From Opitutaceae bacterium (GTDB lineage: Bacteria; Verrucomicrobiota; Verrucomicrobiia; Opitutales; Opitutaceae): DNA of 64,000 nucleotides. Where the stretch lies: the NCBI GenBank assembly GCA_003164715.1, contig PLTZ01000019.1:84419-148418 (forward strand), read 5' to 3'. This document shows positions 53,331-62,789 of this stretch, one piece after another (position 1 is the first letter of the stretch; the number at the start of each line of letters is the position of its first letter). Made by a program: the position numbers and the translations under genes. Below the pieces are notes generated by a model. The model had not been told where the DNA came from. It saw only the letters and a program-made list of their open reading frames with translations, and did no database searches.

Positions 53331-55130
53331 ATGAAACGCACCCACCATTGCGCGCAGCTCACGAAGGGCGACCTCGGGAGGACGGTCTCGCTATCCGGAT
53401 GGGTCGACTCGATCCGCGACCACGGCGGGATCATCTTCATCGACCTGCGCGACCGCAAGGGCTTGACCCAGGTCATGTTCGACCCGAAGGACAGCCCCGA
53501 GGTGAGCGAGCGGGCCGCCCGGCTCAAGCCCGAGTCGGTCGTGAGCGTCGCCGGCAAGGTCGTTCCCCGGCCGGAGGGCACCGTCAACGCCTCCCTGCCC
53601 ACGGGGGAGGTGGAGGTCGAGGCGACGGTGCTCGAGGTGCTCAATGTCGCGGAAACGCCTCCCTTCCCCCTGGATGACGCCGGGGGCGACAAGGTGAACG
53701 AGGACCTGAGGCTCACCTACCGGTACCTCGACCTGCGCCGCCCGAGGATGCGGCGCAACCTGGAGGTCCGGCACCGCGCGACCAAGTCGATCCGCGACTA
53801 CTTCGACTCGCAGGACTTCATCGAGGTGGAGACGCCCGCGCTCTTCAAGAGCACGCCCGAGGGCGCGCGCGAATACCTGGTCCCCTCCCGGATGCACCCG
53901 GGCCAGTTTTACGCTCTCTCCCAGTCCCCGCAGCAGTTCAAGCAGATCCTTATGGTCGCCGGGGTGGAGCGGTACTTCCAGATCGCCCGCTGCTTCAGGG
54001 ACGAGGACCTGCGCGCGGACCGCCAGATGGAGTTCACGCAGGTGGACGTCGAGGCCTCGTTCGTGGACCGCGAGGACATCTACGCGCTCTTCGAGGGGAT
54101 GCTCAAGAAGGTCTGGAAGGACGTCCTCGGCACCGACATCTCGACGCCGTTTCCGCGGATGCAGTTCACGGACGCGATGAACCGCTACGGCGTGGACAAG
54201 CCCGACCTGCGGTTCGCTCTGGAGATCCGGGATTTCTCGGAGACCTTCAAGGCGTCCGCCTTCAAGGTTTTCCAGGGGACGGTCGCCTCCGGCGGGGTCG
54301 TCAAGGCGCTCAACGCGAAGGGTCTCGCGGACCTCACCCAGGGCGAGCTGAAGAGCCTGGAGGAGATTGCGAAGAGCCTCGGCGCGAAGGGGCTCGCCTT
54401 CATCAAGGTCGAGGGGGGCGAATGGAAGGCGCCCATCGTGAAGTTCTTCTCGCAGGCCGAGAAGGAGGCGCTCACGCGCTCGCTCGAGATCGCCGACGGC
54501 GACATGGTTTTCTTCGCCGCCGCCCCCTGGGAGAAGGCCTGCGCGATCCTGGGGAGGATCCGGCTCGAGGCCGCGGCCCTCCTTCAGAAGCGGGGCAAGC
54601 TGGAGCTGCGGCCCGACGACTGGAAGTTCCTCTGGGTGGTCGAGTTCCCGCTGATGACCTACAACGAGGAGGAAAAGAGCTACGTCGCGACGCACCATCC
54701 GTTCACCGCGCCGGTTCCCGAGGACATCGGACTCATTGACTCAAATCCGAAGGCCGTCCGGGGGCAGCACTATGACGTCGTCCTGAACGGGATGGAGCTA
54801 GGCGGCGGTTCGATCCGCATCCACCAGCCCACGCTCCAGAAGAAGATCTTCGAGGAGGTCCTCAAGATTCCCGCGGACGTGGTGGAGAGCCGGTTCGGCT
54901 ACATGCTGCGGGCGTTCACCTACGGGGCCCCCCCGCACGGCGGCATCGCCTTCGGCCTGGACCGGATCGCGGCGCTGCTCTGCGGGACGACCAGCATCCG
55001 GGACGTGATCGCGTTTCCCAAGACGCAGAAGGGCCAGGACCTCATGGCGGCGAGCCCGACGCCGGTCACCGCGAGGCAGCTCAGGGAGCTGCATATCGCC
55101 GTCGTTGCGCCCGAGGCGCCCTTGGCATAG
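53331..55130 (+). CDS. aspS: Aspartyl-tRNA synthetase, probably non-discriminating
   Basis: AspRS charges tRNA-Asp and, in non-discriminating forms, also tRNA-Asn. The 599-residue bacterial-type enzyme has an OB-fold anticodon domain (to about 110), a class II core with FIEVETPALFKSTPEGAREY and FRDEDLRADRQMEFTQVD, a GAD insertion and motif 3 AFGLDRIAAL. In the anticodon domain it has DHGGIIFIDLRD (His) and PRPEGTV (Gly). These residues are associated with non-discriminating AspRS, while E. coli has Leu and Lys. This would imply Asn-tRNA formation by GatCAB. ATG 53331 is preferred over GTG 53316. Confidence 0.95.
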   Translation: MKRTHHCAQLTKGDLGRTVSLSGWVDSIRDHGGIIFIDLRDRKGLTQVMFDPKDSPEVSERAARLKPESVVSVAGKVVPRPEGTVNASLPTGEVEVEATVLEVLNVAETPPFPLDDAGGDKVNEDLRLTYRYLDLRRPRMRRNLEVRHRATKSIRDYFDSQDFIEVETPALFKSTPEGAREYLVPSRMHPGQFYALSQSPQQFKQILMVAGVERYFQIARCFRDEDLRADRQMEFTQVDVEASFVDREDIYALFEGMLKKVWKDVLGTDISTPFPRMQFTDAMNRYGVDKPDLRFALEIRDFSETFKASAFKVFQGTVASGGVVKALNAKGLADLTQGELKSLEEIAKSLGAKGLAFIKVEGGEWKAPIVKFFSQAEKEALTRSLEIADGDMVFFAAAPWEKACAILGRIRLEAAALLQKRGKLELRPDDWKFLWVVEFPLMTYNEEEKSYVATHHPFTAPVPEDIGLIDSNPKAVRGQHYDVVLNGMELGGGSIRIHQPTLQKKIFEEVLKIPADVVESRFGYMLRAFTYGAPPHGGIAFGLDRIAALLCGTTSIRDVIAFPKTQKGQDLMAASPTPVTARQLRELHIAVVAPEAPLA

Positions 55131-55269
55131 CGTCTGCTAGCCGTCTATGTGCGTCCCTAGAGACCCTCGCCGCGCCCAACATGCCCTCCGTTCGGAACCC
55201 GTGCTTGCGCGAGCCCCCGCTGGACCCTAAGCTCCGTTTTCCGATTTGGTATCCAGAATCCCCAATTGA

Positions 55270-55608
<339 letters not shown>

Positions 55609-55613
55609 AGCGT

Positions 55614-55642
55614 CCGGCCGGCGGTCAGGCCGGCGTTTTTTT
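55614..55642 (+). terminator. Rho-independent terminator of glnB, reaching into thrS
   Basis: CCGGCC (55614-55619) pairs with GGCCGG (55628-55633), or alternatively GCCGGC with GCCGGC, followed by seven T at 55636-55642. It starts six bases after the glnB stop. The T tract lies within the last codons of thrS on the other strand. Confidence 0.75.
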
Positions 55643-57538
55643 CCCTGAGAGCGAGCGCAGGCGGATCTCCTCCTGGATCCTCGGGAGGAACTGGTCGAAC
55701 GGCATGACGCCCTCGTCGCCCTTCGCGCGGCTGCGTATGCTCACGGACTTGGCCTCCGCCTCCTTGCCGCCGAGGACCAGCGTGTAGGGAACCTTCTCGA
55801 TCTCGGCCCGGCGGATCTTGGCCCCGAGCTTGTCGTTGTGCTCGTCGACCGAGGCCCGCACGCCGGCCTCCCTTAGCCGCGCCAGGAGCTCGCGGCTGTA
55901 GTCCAGCGTCTTCTCGCTCACGGGCACGAGGCGCACCTGCTCCGGTGAGAGCCAGACCGGGAAGTCGCCCGCGAAGTGCTCGATCAGCACCCCGCAGAAG
56001 CGCTCCATCGAGCCGAACGGCGCCCGGTGGATCATCACCGGCCGGTGCGGCTGGTTGTCGGCCCCGCTGTAAGTCAGGTCGAAGCGGATCGGCAGGTTGT
56101 AGTCCACCTGGACCGTGCCGAGCTGCCATTCGCGGCCGATCACGTCCTTGATGACAAAGTCGATCTTCGGTCCGTAGAACGCAGCCTCGCCCGGCTCCTC
56201 GGCGAACGGGACGCCGAGCGTCCTGGCCGCCTGGCGGCAGGCCTCCTCCGCCTTGTCCCAGTTCTCCTTCTGGCCCGTGTATTTCTTCGAGTCGGGGTCG
56301 CGCAGCCCGACCCGCACGCGGTAGTCGCTCATCCCGAGGGTCGTCAGGATGATCTTCACGAGCGAGAGGCACCCGAGGAGCTCCTGCGCGACCTGGTCCT
56401 CCGTGCAAAAGAGGTGGGCGTCGTCCTGGGTGAACCCGCGCACGCGCGTCATCCCGTTCAACTCCCCGGACTGCTCCCAGCGGTAGACCGTCCCGAACTC
56501 CGCCAGGCGCACCGGCAGGTCGCGGTAGGAGCGGGGCTGGGACGCGTAGATCTTGATGTGGTGCGGGCAGTTCATGGGCTTCAGCATGAAGCCCTCGATC
56601 AGCTGGTCGTCCGGCCTCACCCGGTCCGGGGTGATGGTCTCCCTGCCGGTGCGCTCGTTGATCTGCGCCGCGAGGCGCGACGAGACCGCGTCCAGCCTCA
56701 CCACCATCTCGGCGCACGAGCACCCTTCGCCGAGGATCCTGGCGAGCGACTCGTTCTCCACCACGGGCGTGAACTGCGACTCCTTGTAATAGGGGAAGTG
56801 GCCGGAGATCTTGTAGAGCTCAAGCTTGCCGATGTGGGGGGTGAACACCTGCGAGTAGCCCTGCTTGCGGAGCTCCTCGCTGATGAAGTTCTGCAGCTCC
56901 TGGCGGATGATGGAGCCGTTGGGCGTCCAGAGGATGAGGCCCTGGCCCACGTCCTCGTCGATGACGAAGAGCTTGAGGTCCCTGCCGAGCTTGCGGTGGT
57001 CGCGCTGCTTCGCCTGCTCCATCTGCTCGAGATACTTCGCGAGCTCGTCCCTGGACGGGAAGGCCGTGCCGTAGATGCGTTGGAGCTGCTTGTTCTTCTC
57101 GTCGCCCCGGTGGTAGGCCCCCGCGATCGAGAGCAGCTTGAACGCCTTCACCTTGGAGGTATAGCGCACGTGGGTCCCCGCGCACAGGTCCATGAACTCG
57201 CCGTTCTTGTAGAACGAGATCTTCTCGCCCTCGGGGATGTCGGCCAGCCGGCCGAGCTTGTAGCGCTCCTGGCCCCTGGACTTGACGATCTCCGCGGCCT
57301 CGTCGCGGGAGACCTCGCTGCGCAGAAACGGCTGGTTCTCGTCCACGACCTTCTTCATCTCGGCCTCGATCCTCGCGAGGTCCTCGGCCGTCAGCTTGTG
57401 GTCCAGGTCGATGTCGTAGTAGAAACCCGTGTCGGTCGGCGGCCCGATGTCGAGCTTCGCGTCCGGGAAGATGCGCAGGACCGCGGTCGCGAGGATGTGT
57501 GACGCCGAGTGGCGGAGTTCTTCGAGGGGAGTCATCAC
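55625..57538 (-). CDS. thrS: Threonyl-tRNA synthetase lacking the TGS domain
   Basis: ThrRS charges tRNA-Thr. The 637-residue protein starts directly with the editing domain: LRHSASHILATAVLRIFP carries the HxxxH zinc motif, and DLCAGTHV the further Cys and His. It lacks the N-terminal TGS domain of about 60 residues that standard bacterial ThrRS has. The class II core has MLKPMNCPHHIKIY (zinc Cys), VYRWEQSGELNGMTRVRGFTQ and HRAPFGSMERF, and the anticodon domain ends the protein. No in-frame start upstream would restore a TGS domain within the 39-base gap to cysS. Confidence 0.94.
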   Translation of the reverse strand: MMTPLEELRHSASHILATAVLRIFPDAKLDIGPPTDTGFYYDIDLDHKLTAEDLARIEAEMKKVVDENQPFLRSEVSRDEAAEIVKSRGQERYKLGRLADIPEGEKISFYKNGEFMDLCAGTHVRYTSKVKAFKLLSIAGAYHRGDEKNKQLQRIYGTAFPSRDELAKYLEQMEQAKQRDHRKLGRDLKLFVIDEDVGQGLILWTPNGSIIRQELQNFISEELRKQGYSQVFTPHIGKLELYKISGHFPYYKESQFTPVVENESLARILGEGCSCAEMVVRLDAVSSRLAAQINERTGRETITPDRVRPDDQLIEGFMLKPMNCPHHIKIYASQPRSYRDLPVRLAEFGTVYRWEQSGELNGMTRVRGFTQDDAHLFCTEDQVAQELLGCLSLVKIILTTLGMSDYRVRVGLRDPDSKKYTGQKENWDKAEEACRQAARTLGVPFAEEPGEAAFYGPKIDFVIKDVIGREWQLGTVQVDYNLPIRFDLTYSGADNQPHRPVMIHRAPFGSMERFCGVLIEHFAGDFPVWLSPEQVRLVPVSEKTLDYSRELLARLREAGVRASVDEHNDKLGAKIRRAEIEKVPYTLVLGGKEAEAKSVSIRSRAKGDEGVMPFDQFLPRIQEEIRLRSLSGKKTPA

Positions 57539-57577
57539 GGGAGAGAGGACGATGGACGTTGGGCCCAGAAAGCCAAG

Positions 57578-58975
57578 TCAGGCTTTCTTGAGCGGCTCCA
57601 GCCGGTAGCCCTCCTTGCCGTCGAGCATGGACCAGCCGGCGGCGGCGAGTTCCGCGCGGAGCCGGTCGGCGGTGGCGAAGTCCTTCGCCCTCTTGGACTC
57701 CCAGCGCCGCGCCGCGAGCGACTCCACCGCGGCCGGCGGCCCCGCGGAGGCACCGGGGGACCCCAGGGCTCCCAGGTCAAGGCCGAGCGCGTAAAGGACC
57801 CGCTCAAACGCCGCGCGGTCGCCCGGCTGGGCTTTCGCGGGATCGGTCGCGTTGACAAGCGTGAACAGGGCGCCCAGGGCGCCGGGCGTGTTGAGGTCGT
57901 CTGTGAGCGCCCTGAACACGGGCTCGAAGAGCGTCGAAGGAGGCTCGCCCTGGCCCTTTGGCGGGACTCCGAGGCCGTCCGAGAAGCGCTTGAGGGCCTT
58001 CAGCGCGCTGTCCGCGGCGTGGAGCGAATCAAGCGTGAAGTTAAGCTGCTTGCGGGGATGGCCCGAGAGGAGCGCGTAGCGCAGGGCCATCGGCGAATAT
58101 CCCTTCTCCACCAACTCCCCTAGGGTGAAGTAGTTGCCCTTGCTCTTGCTCATCTTCGTGCTCTCCACGAGTAGGTGCTCGCTGTGGTACCAGTGGCGGG
58201 CGAAGGTGGTTCCATTGCAGCACTGGCTCTGGGCGATCTCGTTCTCGTGGTGCGGAAACAGGAGGTCGACGCCGCCCGTGTGCAGGTCGATCGTCTCCCC
58301 GAGGTGTTTCTTGACCATGGCGCTGCATTCGATGTGCCATCCGGGCCTGCCTTCGGCCGCGCTGGGGGGCCCCGGCCACCTGACGTCGCCGTCCTCCTCG
58401 GGCTTGTAGGCCTTCCAGAGAGCGAAGTCGCCTAGGTCGTCCTTGTGGTCGGCGTCGAAGACGCTGTTCGTGACCTTAAGCTCGCGCTCCTTGATCCGCG
58501 AGAGCGCGCCGTAGTCCGGGAACGAGCTGATCTTGAAGTAGACGGAGCCGTCGGCGGTCCTGTAGGCGTTGCCCTTGCGCATGAGGACGTCGATCATGTC
58601 GACTTGCTCGCGGATGTGGCCCGTGGCCGTCGGCTCGACGTGGGGCGGCAGGCAGTTGAGCGCCACGCAGTCGGCGTGGAAGAGCTCGGTCCATTTGCGG
58701 GTGATCTCCGCCAGGGGCCGCTTTTCCGCCCGCGCCTGCGCAATGGTCCTGTCGTCGACATCCGTGATGTTGCGCACGTGTTTCACCTTGCCGGGGAACT
58801 CGAGTTCGAAGAGCCGGCGCAGGACGTCGTTCACAACGAACGTGCGGAAGTTGCCGATGTGGCCCGCCGCATACACGGTCAGTCCGCAGTTGTAGAAGCG
58901 GAAAACGCCGTCCGGGTTTTCCGGTCGGAGCTCGCGCGTCTCCCGCGACATCGAGTCGAAAAGCTTGATGGCCAT
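57578..58975 (-). CDS. cysS: Cysteinyl-tRNA synthetase
   Basis: CysRS is a class I enzyme with a catalytic zinc. The 465-residue product has YNCGLTVYAAGHIGNFRTFV (zinc Cys and HIGN motif), HIECSAMVKKHLGETIDLHTGG (further zinc ligand), PHHENEIAQSQC and KMSKSKGNYFTLGEL. The anticodon-binding domain follows, ending YRLEPLKKA. It is complete and lies 39 bases upstream of thrS on the same strand, so both synthetases are probably co-transcribed. hemB is divergent. Confidence 0.96.
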   Translation of the reverse strand: MAIKLFDSMSRETRELRPENPDGVFRFYNCGLTVYAAGHIGNFRTFVVNDVLRRLFELEFPGKVKHVRNITDVDDRTIAQARAEKRPLAEITRKWTELFHADCVALNCLPPHVEPTATGHIREQVDMIDVLMRKGNAYRTADGSVYFKISSFPDYGALSRIKERELKVTNSVFDADHKDDLGDFALWKAYKPEEDGDVRWPGPPSAAEGRPGWHIECSAMVKKHLGETIDLHTGGVDLLFPHHENEIAQSQCCNGTTFARHWYHSEHLLVESTKMSKSKGNYFTLGELVEKGYSPMALRYALLSGHPRKQLNFTLDSLHAADSALKALKRFSDGLGVPPKGQGEPPSTLFEPVFRALTDDLNTPGALGALFTLVNATDPAKAQPGDRAAFERVLYALGLDLGALGSPGASAGPPAAVESLAARRWESKRAKDFATADRLRAELAAAGWSMLDGKEGYRLEPLKKA

Positions 58976-59130
58976 GAAGGTGTGAGAAGGGGATGGGTAT
59001 GCTACCTGAAAACTCGCCGCGGCGGAACGCTGATCTAGCCCGACAGCCTGGGACCGGGGTGCGGTGGCGCAAATTCTTGTGGCGACCCGGCGGCAGCCGT
59101 GCTCAAATCAGCCAACGAGCCAACGAAAAC

Positions 59131-60144
59131 ATGTCCAACTCATTCAAGCTCAATCTCGTTCAACGTCCCAGAAGGCTTCGCAGGACTGCGGAGCTGCGCG
59201 CACTCGTTGAGGAGACCGCGCTGCGCCCGGCGGACTTGATCGCCCCGGTCTTTGTCATTGATGGGAAGGGACGTCCGGAGCCGATCGAGTCCATGCCCGG
59301 TGTCTTCCGCTACACCATCCCGGACCTGGTGAAGGAGTGCGGGTCGCTCCGGAAGCTGGGAATCCTGGCCGTGGCGCTCTTCCCAAAGCTCGACCCCCGG
59401 CTCAAGGACGAGGACGGGACCGCGGCGCTGCGCGAGGACGCGCTCATCCTTCGCGCGGTCCGGGCGGTCAAGAAGGCCGTCCCGAACATGATCGTCATGA
59501 CCGACATCGCGCTCGACCCCTACACGACGCACGGGCACGACGGCGTCCTCCTTTCCGACCGCAGCGACGTGGACAACGACCGCACGGTCGCGATCCTGGC
59601 GAAGATGGCCGTCCTGCACGCCTCTGCCGGCGTCGACCTCGTCGCGCCGAGCGACATGATGGACGGGAGGGTGGGGGCGATCCGCAGGGCGCTGGATGCC
59701 GCAGACCGCGAGGGAACGGCGATCATGGCCTACACGGCCAAGTACGCCTCGGCCTACTACGGGCCGTTCCGCGACGCGGTGGGAAGCGCAAAGGCCTCGG
59801 GCACCCGCAGCCTCGACAAGCGGGGCTACCAGCTGAACCCAGCGAACCGCCGCGAGGCCGTGACCGAGCTCAGGCTCGACGAGGCCGAGGGTGCGGACAT
59901 CGTCATGGTGAAGCCCGCTGGCCTCTATTTGGACATCATCCGGGAGTTGCGCTTCGCGACCCGCAAGCCGATCGCGGCCTATCAGGTGTCGGGTGAGTAT
60001 TCCCAGATCCAGGCCGCCGCCCGGCTTGGCTGGCTCGACCTCGCCCAGTGCCGCAGGGAGTCGCTTGTTTCAATCAAGAGGGCCGGCGCCAACATGATCC
60101 TGACATACTTCGCCAAGGACGTGGCCGCCGAACTGAACGGCTAG
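59131..60144 (+). CDS. hemB: Delta-aminolevulinic acid dehydratase (porphobilinogen synthase)
   Basis: HemB condenses two 5-aminolevulinate molecules into porphobilinogen. The 337-residue protein has the two Schiff-base lysines in AYTAKYASAYYGPFRDA and DIVMVKPAGLYLD. The metal region reads DIALDPYTTHGHDG: the three-Cys zinc site of E. coli is replaced by Asp-type residues, so the enzyme should be the Mg/K-dependent type. ATG 59131 gives a normal N-terminus (FKLNLVQRPRRLRRTAELR). It stands alone, divergent from cysS and convergent with the export lipoprotein gene. Confidence 0.95.
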   Translation: MSNSFKLNLVQRPRRLRRTAELRALVEETALRPADLIAPVFVIDGKGRPEPIESMPGVFRYTIPDLVKECGSLRKLGILAVALFPKLDPRLKDEDGTAALREDALILRAVRAVKKAVPNMIVMTDIALDPYTTHGHDGVLLSDRSDVDNDRTVAILAKMAVLHASAGVDLVAPSDMMDGRVGAIRRALDAADREGTAIMAYTAKYASAYYGPFRDAVGSAKASGTRSLDKRGYQLNPANRREAVTELRLDEAEGADIVMVKPAGLYLDIIRELRFATRKPIAAYQVSGEYSQIQAAARLGWLDLAQCRRESLVSIKRAGANMILTYFAKDVAAELNG

Positions 60145-60152
60145 GGCCCCCT

Positions 60153-60731
60153 TCAGAACGCCGAGCGGGAGATCTGGATTGAGTCGCCCGGCTCGAGCTT
60201 CGGGTCCTGGGACGGGCTCTTCTGCGCAAGCTTGATGTCCACGTAGTAAAGGACCTGGTTGCGGACGACGCTCACTTTGTCCTCCTTGGCATACAGCGTG
60301 AACCCCCCGGCGGCCTGCACGGCCTTGGCCGCCGTGAGGTCGGGCGTCCAGATGATCCTGCCCGGCTTCTCCACCTCGCCGCCGACGTAGACGTAGCGCT
60401 CCGTCACGCTCACCGAGATGTCGACCGACGTGTAGATCTTCTTAGTGACGTAGGCCTCGCGGATCAGGTGCGTGAGGCCGCCGGCCGTCTGGCCCGACGC
60501 CTTGATGGTCCCGATGTACGGCAGGCTGATGATCCCCTGGTCGTCGATCTGGACGCTGTTCGTCGACGGGTCCGGAACCCCGATGATGGCGACCGTCAGG
60601 CTATCGCCCGGGCGCAGCTGGGAGGCCGTCGCCGCGGACGGGATGACCGGGTTCTTGCCGGTGGGCTCGGTGGTCGCGCAGCCCGCGAGGACTCCAATGA
60701 GGGCGATCGACGCGGCGCGGAAAAGATGCAT
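60153..60731 (-). CDS. Polysaccharide export (Wza/GfcE-like) lipoprotein
   Basis: This 192-residue outer-membrane or periplasmic lipoprotein has the signal MHLFRAASIALIGVLAGCAT with a lipobox Cys. A Poly_export domain follows (LRPGDSLTVAIIGVPDPSTN, IDDQGIISLPYIGTIKASGQ), then an SLBB-type domain (RYVYVGGEVEKPGRIIWT, AVQAAGGFTLYAKEDKV). Wza-like proteins form the channel for capsule or exopolysaccharide. The size is short, with only one SLBB unit and no C-terminal barrel helix. No chain-length regulator or kinase is adjacent. Confidence 0.88.
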   Translation of the reverse strand: MHLFRAASIALIGVLAGCATTEPTGKNPVIPSAATASQLRPGDSLTVAIIGVPDPSTNSVQIDDQGIISLPYIGTIKASGQTAGGLTHLIREAYVTKKIYTSVDISVSVTERYVYVGGEVEKPGRIIWTPDLTAAKAVQAAGGFTLYAKEDKVSVVRNQVLYYVDIKLAQKSPSQDPKLEPGDSIQISRSAF

Positions 60732-60750
60732 GGCGCGGGTGGGAGGGGGG

Positions 60751-61527
60751 TCAGCGCTTGCCGCGCGACTTGCGCCGCGGCTTTTCCGCTTCCTCCTCGT
60801 CCGTCGCCTCCTCGCCGTCGCCTTCCTTCTTCTCGCCGTCCTCCTTGTCGTCATCCTTCTCCTCGTCATCGCCGTCCTCGTCCCACTTGAGCGACTCGTC
60901 GTTCTTTAGCTTCTCCTCCTCCTCGGCGTCCAAGGTGGGCAGGTCGTCCTCCTCCTCCTCGGCGGCCTTCGTGGGATGCTCCTCGTCCCCGTCGATACCG
61001 TCGGGCATGAAGTCGAGGATGGCGCAGAGCTCCGTGAAGGTGTGCACGGCCTTGCCCTCGATGAAGTGGGTGTTCTGCTCCTCGCGGATCTCGTCCTCGA
61101 CCTCGTCGACGGTGAGCTTGCTCTCGAAGGCGAACAGGTCGTTGAGCATCTTTACGCGGCACCTCGTGAGGTGGTCGAGCAGGTCGGCATACGGGCCGTT
61201 CTCCTCGTCGAGGATGTCCGGCAGGACGAAGAGCTTCTCGTCCGACTCGAAGATGGACTCCTTCACGCGTTTCAGGCGCACCTTTCCCGAGCCCAGGTCC
61301 TTCTCGATCCTGAAGGGGATGAACGCCGCCTCAAACAGGTCCTGCTGGAAGCCATAGTCCCGGAGCGCGTCGACGAGCTCGATCAGGTGGGCGACCTGCC
61401 TCGGGTCAACGATGCTCAGCCCGTCCACATCCCAGCGCACCGGATCGCTCGTCTCGCAGACCCACCAGTTGTGGTCTTCGCCCAGCCGAACGATGCACCA
61501 GTCGAGTGTGGAAGTGGGTTTAGCCAT
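60751..61527 (-). CDS. Hypothetical protein with long acidic tail
   Basis: I do not recognise this 258-residue protein. Residues 1-180 look globular: STLDWCIVRLGEDHNWWVCE, VRWDVDGLSIVDPRQVAHLI and KESIFESDEKLFVLPDILDE. From about 185 to 250 the chain is low-complexity and strongly acidic, with runs of Glu and Asp and only Lys between them, and it ends with a basic patch KPRRKSRGKR. It has no signal peptide. The export lipoprotein gene follows 19 bases downstream, so the two are probably co-transcribed. The acidic tail suggests binding to basic proteins or a chaperone-like role. Confidence 0.75.
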   Translation of the reverse strand: MAKPTSTLDWCIVRLGEDHNWWVCETSDPVRWDVDGLSIVDPRQVAHLIELVDALRDYGFQQDLFEAAFIPFRIEKDLGSGKVRLKRVKESIFESDEKLFVLPDILDEENGPYADLLDHLTRCRVKMLNDLFAFESKLTVDEVEDEIREEQNTHFIEGKAVHTFTELCAILDFMPDGIDGDEEHPTKAAEEEEDDLPTLDAEEEEKLKNDESLKWDEDGDDEEKDDDKEDGEKKEGDGEEATDEEEAEKPRRKSRGKR

Positions 61528-61699
61528 GGATTCGGGAATAGCAGGAAATTTTAGCCGCAGCGTGCGAGCGCGGGGCTTAATAACAAGCACAAAAACGCAG
61601 TGCCTTTGTCCGGAATCGGCGCGTGCGGAACGCATTGATAGGGCGGGGCTTCAGCTGCAGCACTTGCGTTTTGGCGGCCGGATTTCAGGCTGGCGACGC

Positions 61700-62764
61700 A
61701 TGGGTGCGATCTATGAAAAAGTAATAAGGCCCGTTTTGTTTCGCCTCGACCCCGAGCGCGCCCACGAATTGGCCGTCGAATCGATGGCGCTTCTGGGGAG
61801 GTTTGCGCCCTTGTGCCGAATGCTCGAGTCGCTCGTGCGCCTGGCGCCGGAAAGCTTCCGTCCGATCGACGCCCTCGGGCTCAGGTTCCCGAACGCCGTC
61901 GGCCTGGCCGCCGGCTTCGACAAGAACGCCCGCGCGTGGCCCGCCGCGGCGGCGCTCGGGTTCGGGCACGTGGAGGTCGGGACCGTGACCGCGCTCGCCC
62001 AGCCGGGCAACCTGAAGCCGCGGGTGTTCCGCTACCCGAGGCAGGAGGCGGTCATCAACCGCATGGGCTTCAACAATGAGGGCTCGGAGGCCGTCGCCGC
62101 CAGGCTCTCGCGCCTGCCGCCCCCCGGCAAGAGGCGGGTGCCGGTCGGCATCAACCTTGGAAAATCCAAGGTGACCGAGCTCGACCGGGCGCCCGAGGAC
62201 TACCTGGCGAGCTTCTCGAGGCTCGCCGGCTACGCGGACTTTGTCGTGCTCAACGTCTCGAGCCCGAACACCCCGGGCCTGCGGCAGCTCCAGGACGAGT
62301 CCCGGCTGCGGGAGCTGCTCTCGGCTGTGACGCGGGCGAACGCGGAGCGGACCGCGGCGCGGGGGGTGCCGCGCGTGCCGATCCTCCTAAAGATAGCGCC
62401 GGACCTCAGCTTCCCCCAGATTGACGCCGTGCTCGGCGTCGTCTCCGACTTTGGGCTCGACGGGATGGTCGCCACCAACACCACGCTGGCGAGGCCGGGA
62501 GTGTTCTCGGGCGTCGGGGAGGCGGGCGGCCTAAGCGGCGCGCCGCTCAGGCGCCGCTCCACGGAGGTGATCAGGTATATCTCTCGCGCGACCGCCGGGC
62601 GCCTCCCGATCATTGGCGCGGGCGGCGTCACGGACGCCGTGAGCGCCGCGGAGAAACTGGACGCGGGCGCCTCGCTCGTGCAGCTCTACACAGGGATGAT
62701 CTACCGCGGACCGTTCTTCGCGGCGGAGCTCGCCCGGGGGCTTTCCGACGGCCAGCGCCGGTGA
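61700..62764 (+). CDS. pyrD: Dihydroorotate dehydrogenase (quinone), class 2
   Basis: PyrD oxidises dihydroorotate to orotate with FMN and passes electrons to membrane quinone. The 354-residue protein has the class 2 N-terminal helix region (IYEKVIRPVLFRLDPERAHE), NAVGLAAGFDKNA, VINRMGFNNEGSEAVAARL, VLNVSSPNTPGLR with the catalytic Ser, and IIGAGGVTDAVSAAEKLDAGASLVQLYTG for phosphate binding. It is typical in length. It is divergent from the acidic hypothetical gene and convergent with cysE. Confidence 0.96.
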   Translation: MGAIYEKVIRPVLFRLDPERAHELAVESMALLGRFAPLCRMLESLVRLAPESFRPIDALGLRFPNAVGLAAGFDKNARAWPAAAALGFGHVEVGTVTALAQPGNLKPRVFRYPRQEAVINRMGFNNEGSEAVAARLSRLPPPGKRRVPVGINLGKSKVTELDRAPEDYLASFSRLAGYADFVVLNVSSPNTPGLRQLQDESRLRELLSAVTRANAERTAARGVPRVPILLKIAPDLSFPQIDAVLGVVSDFGLDGMVATNTTLARPGVFSGVGEAGGLSGAPLRRRSTEVIRYISRATAGRLPIIGAGGVTDAVSAAEKLDAGASLVQLYTGMIYRGPFFAAELARGLSDGQRR

Positions 62765-62789
62765 GCCCGCACCCCGGGGAAGCTCCGGT

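Noticed and set aside
55131-55269. A sigma-54 promoter before glnB
   Set aside because: No TGGCAC-N5-TTGCW-like match was found; TGGTATCC is not close enough.
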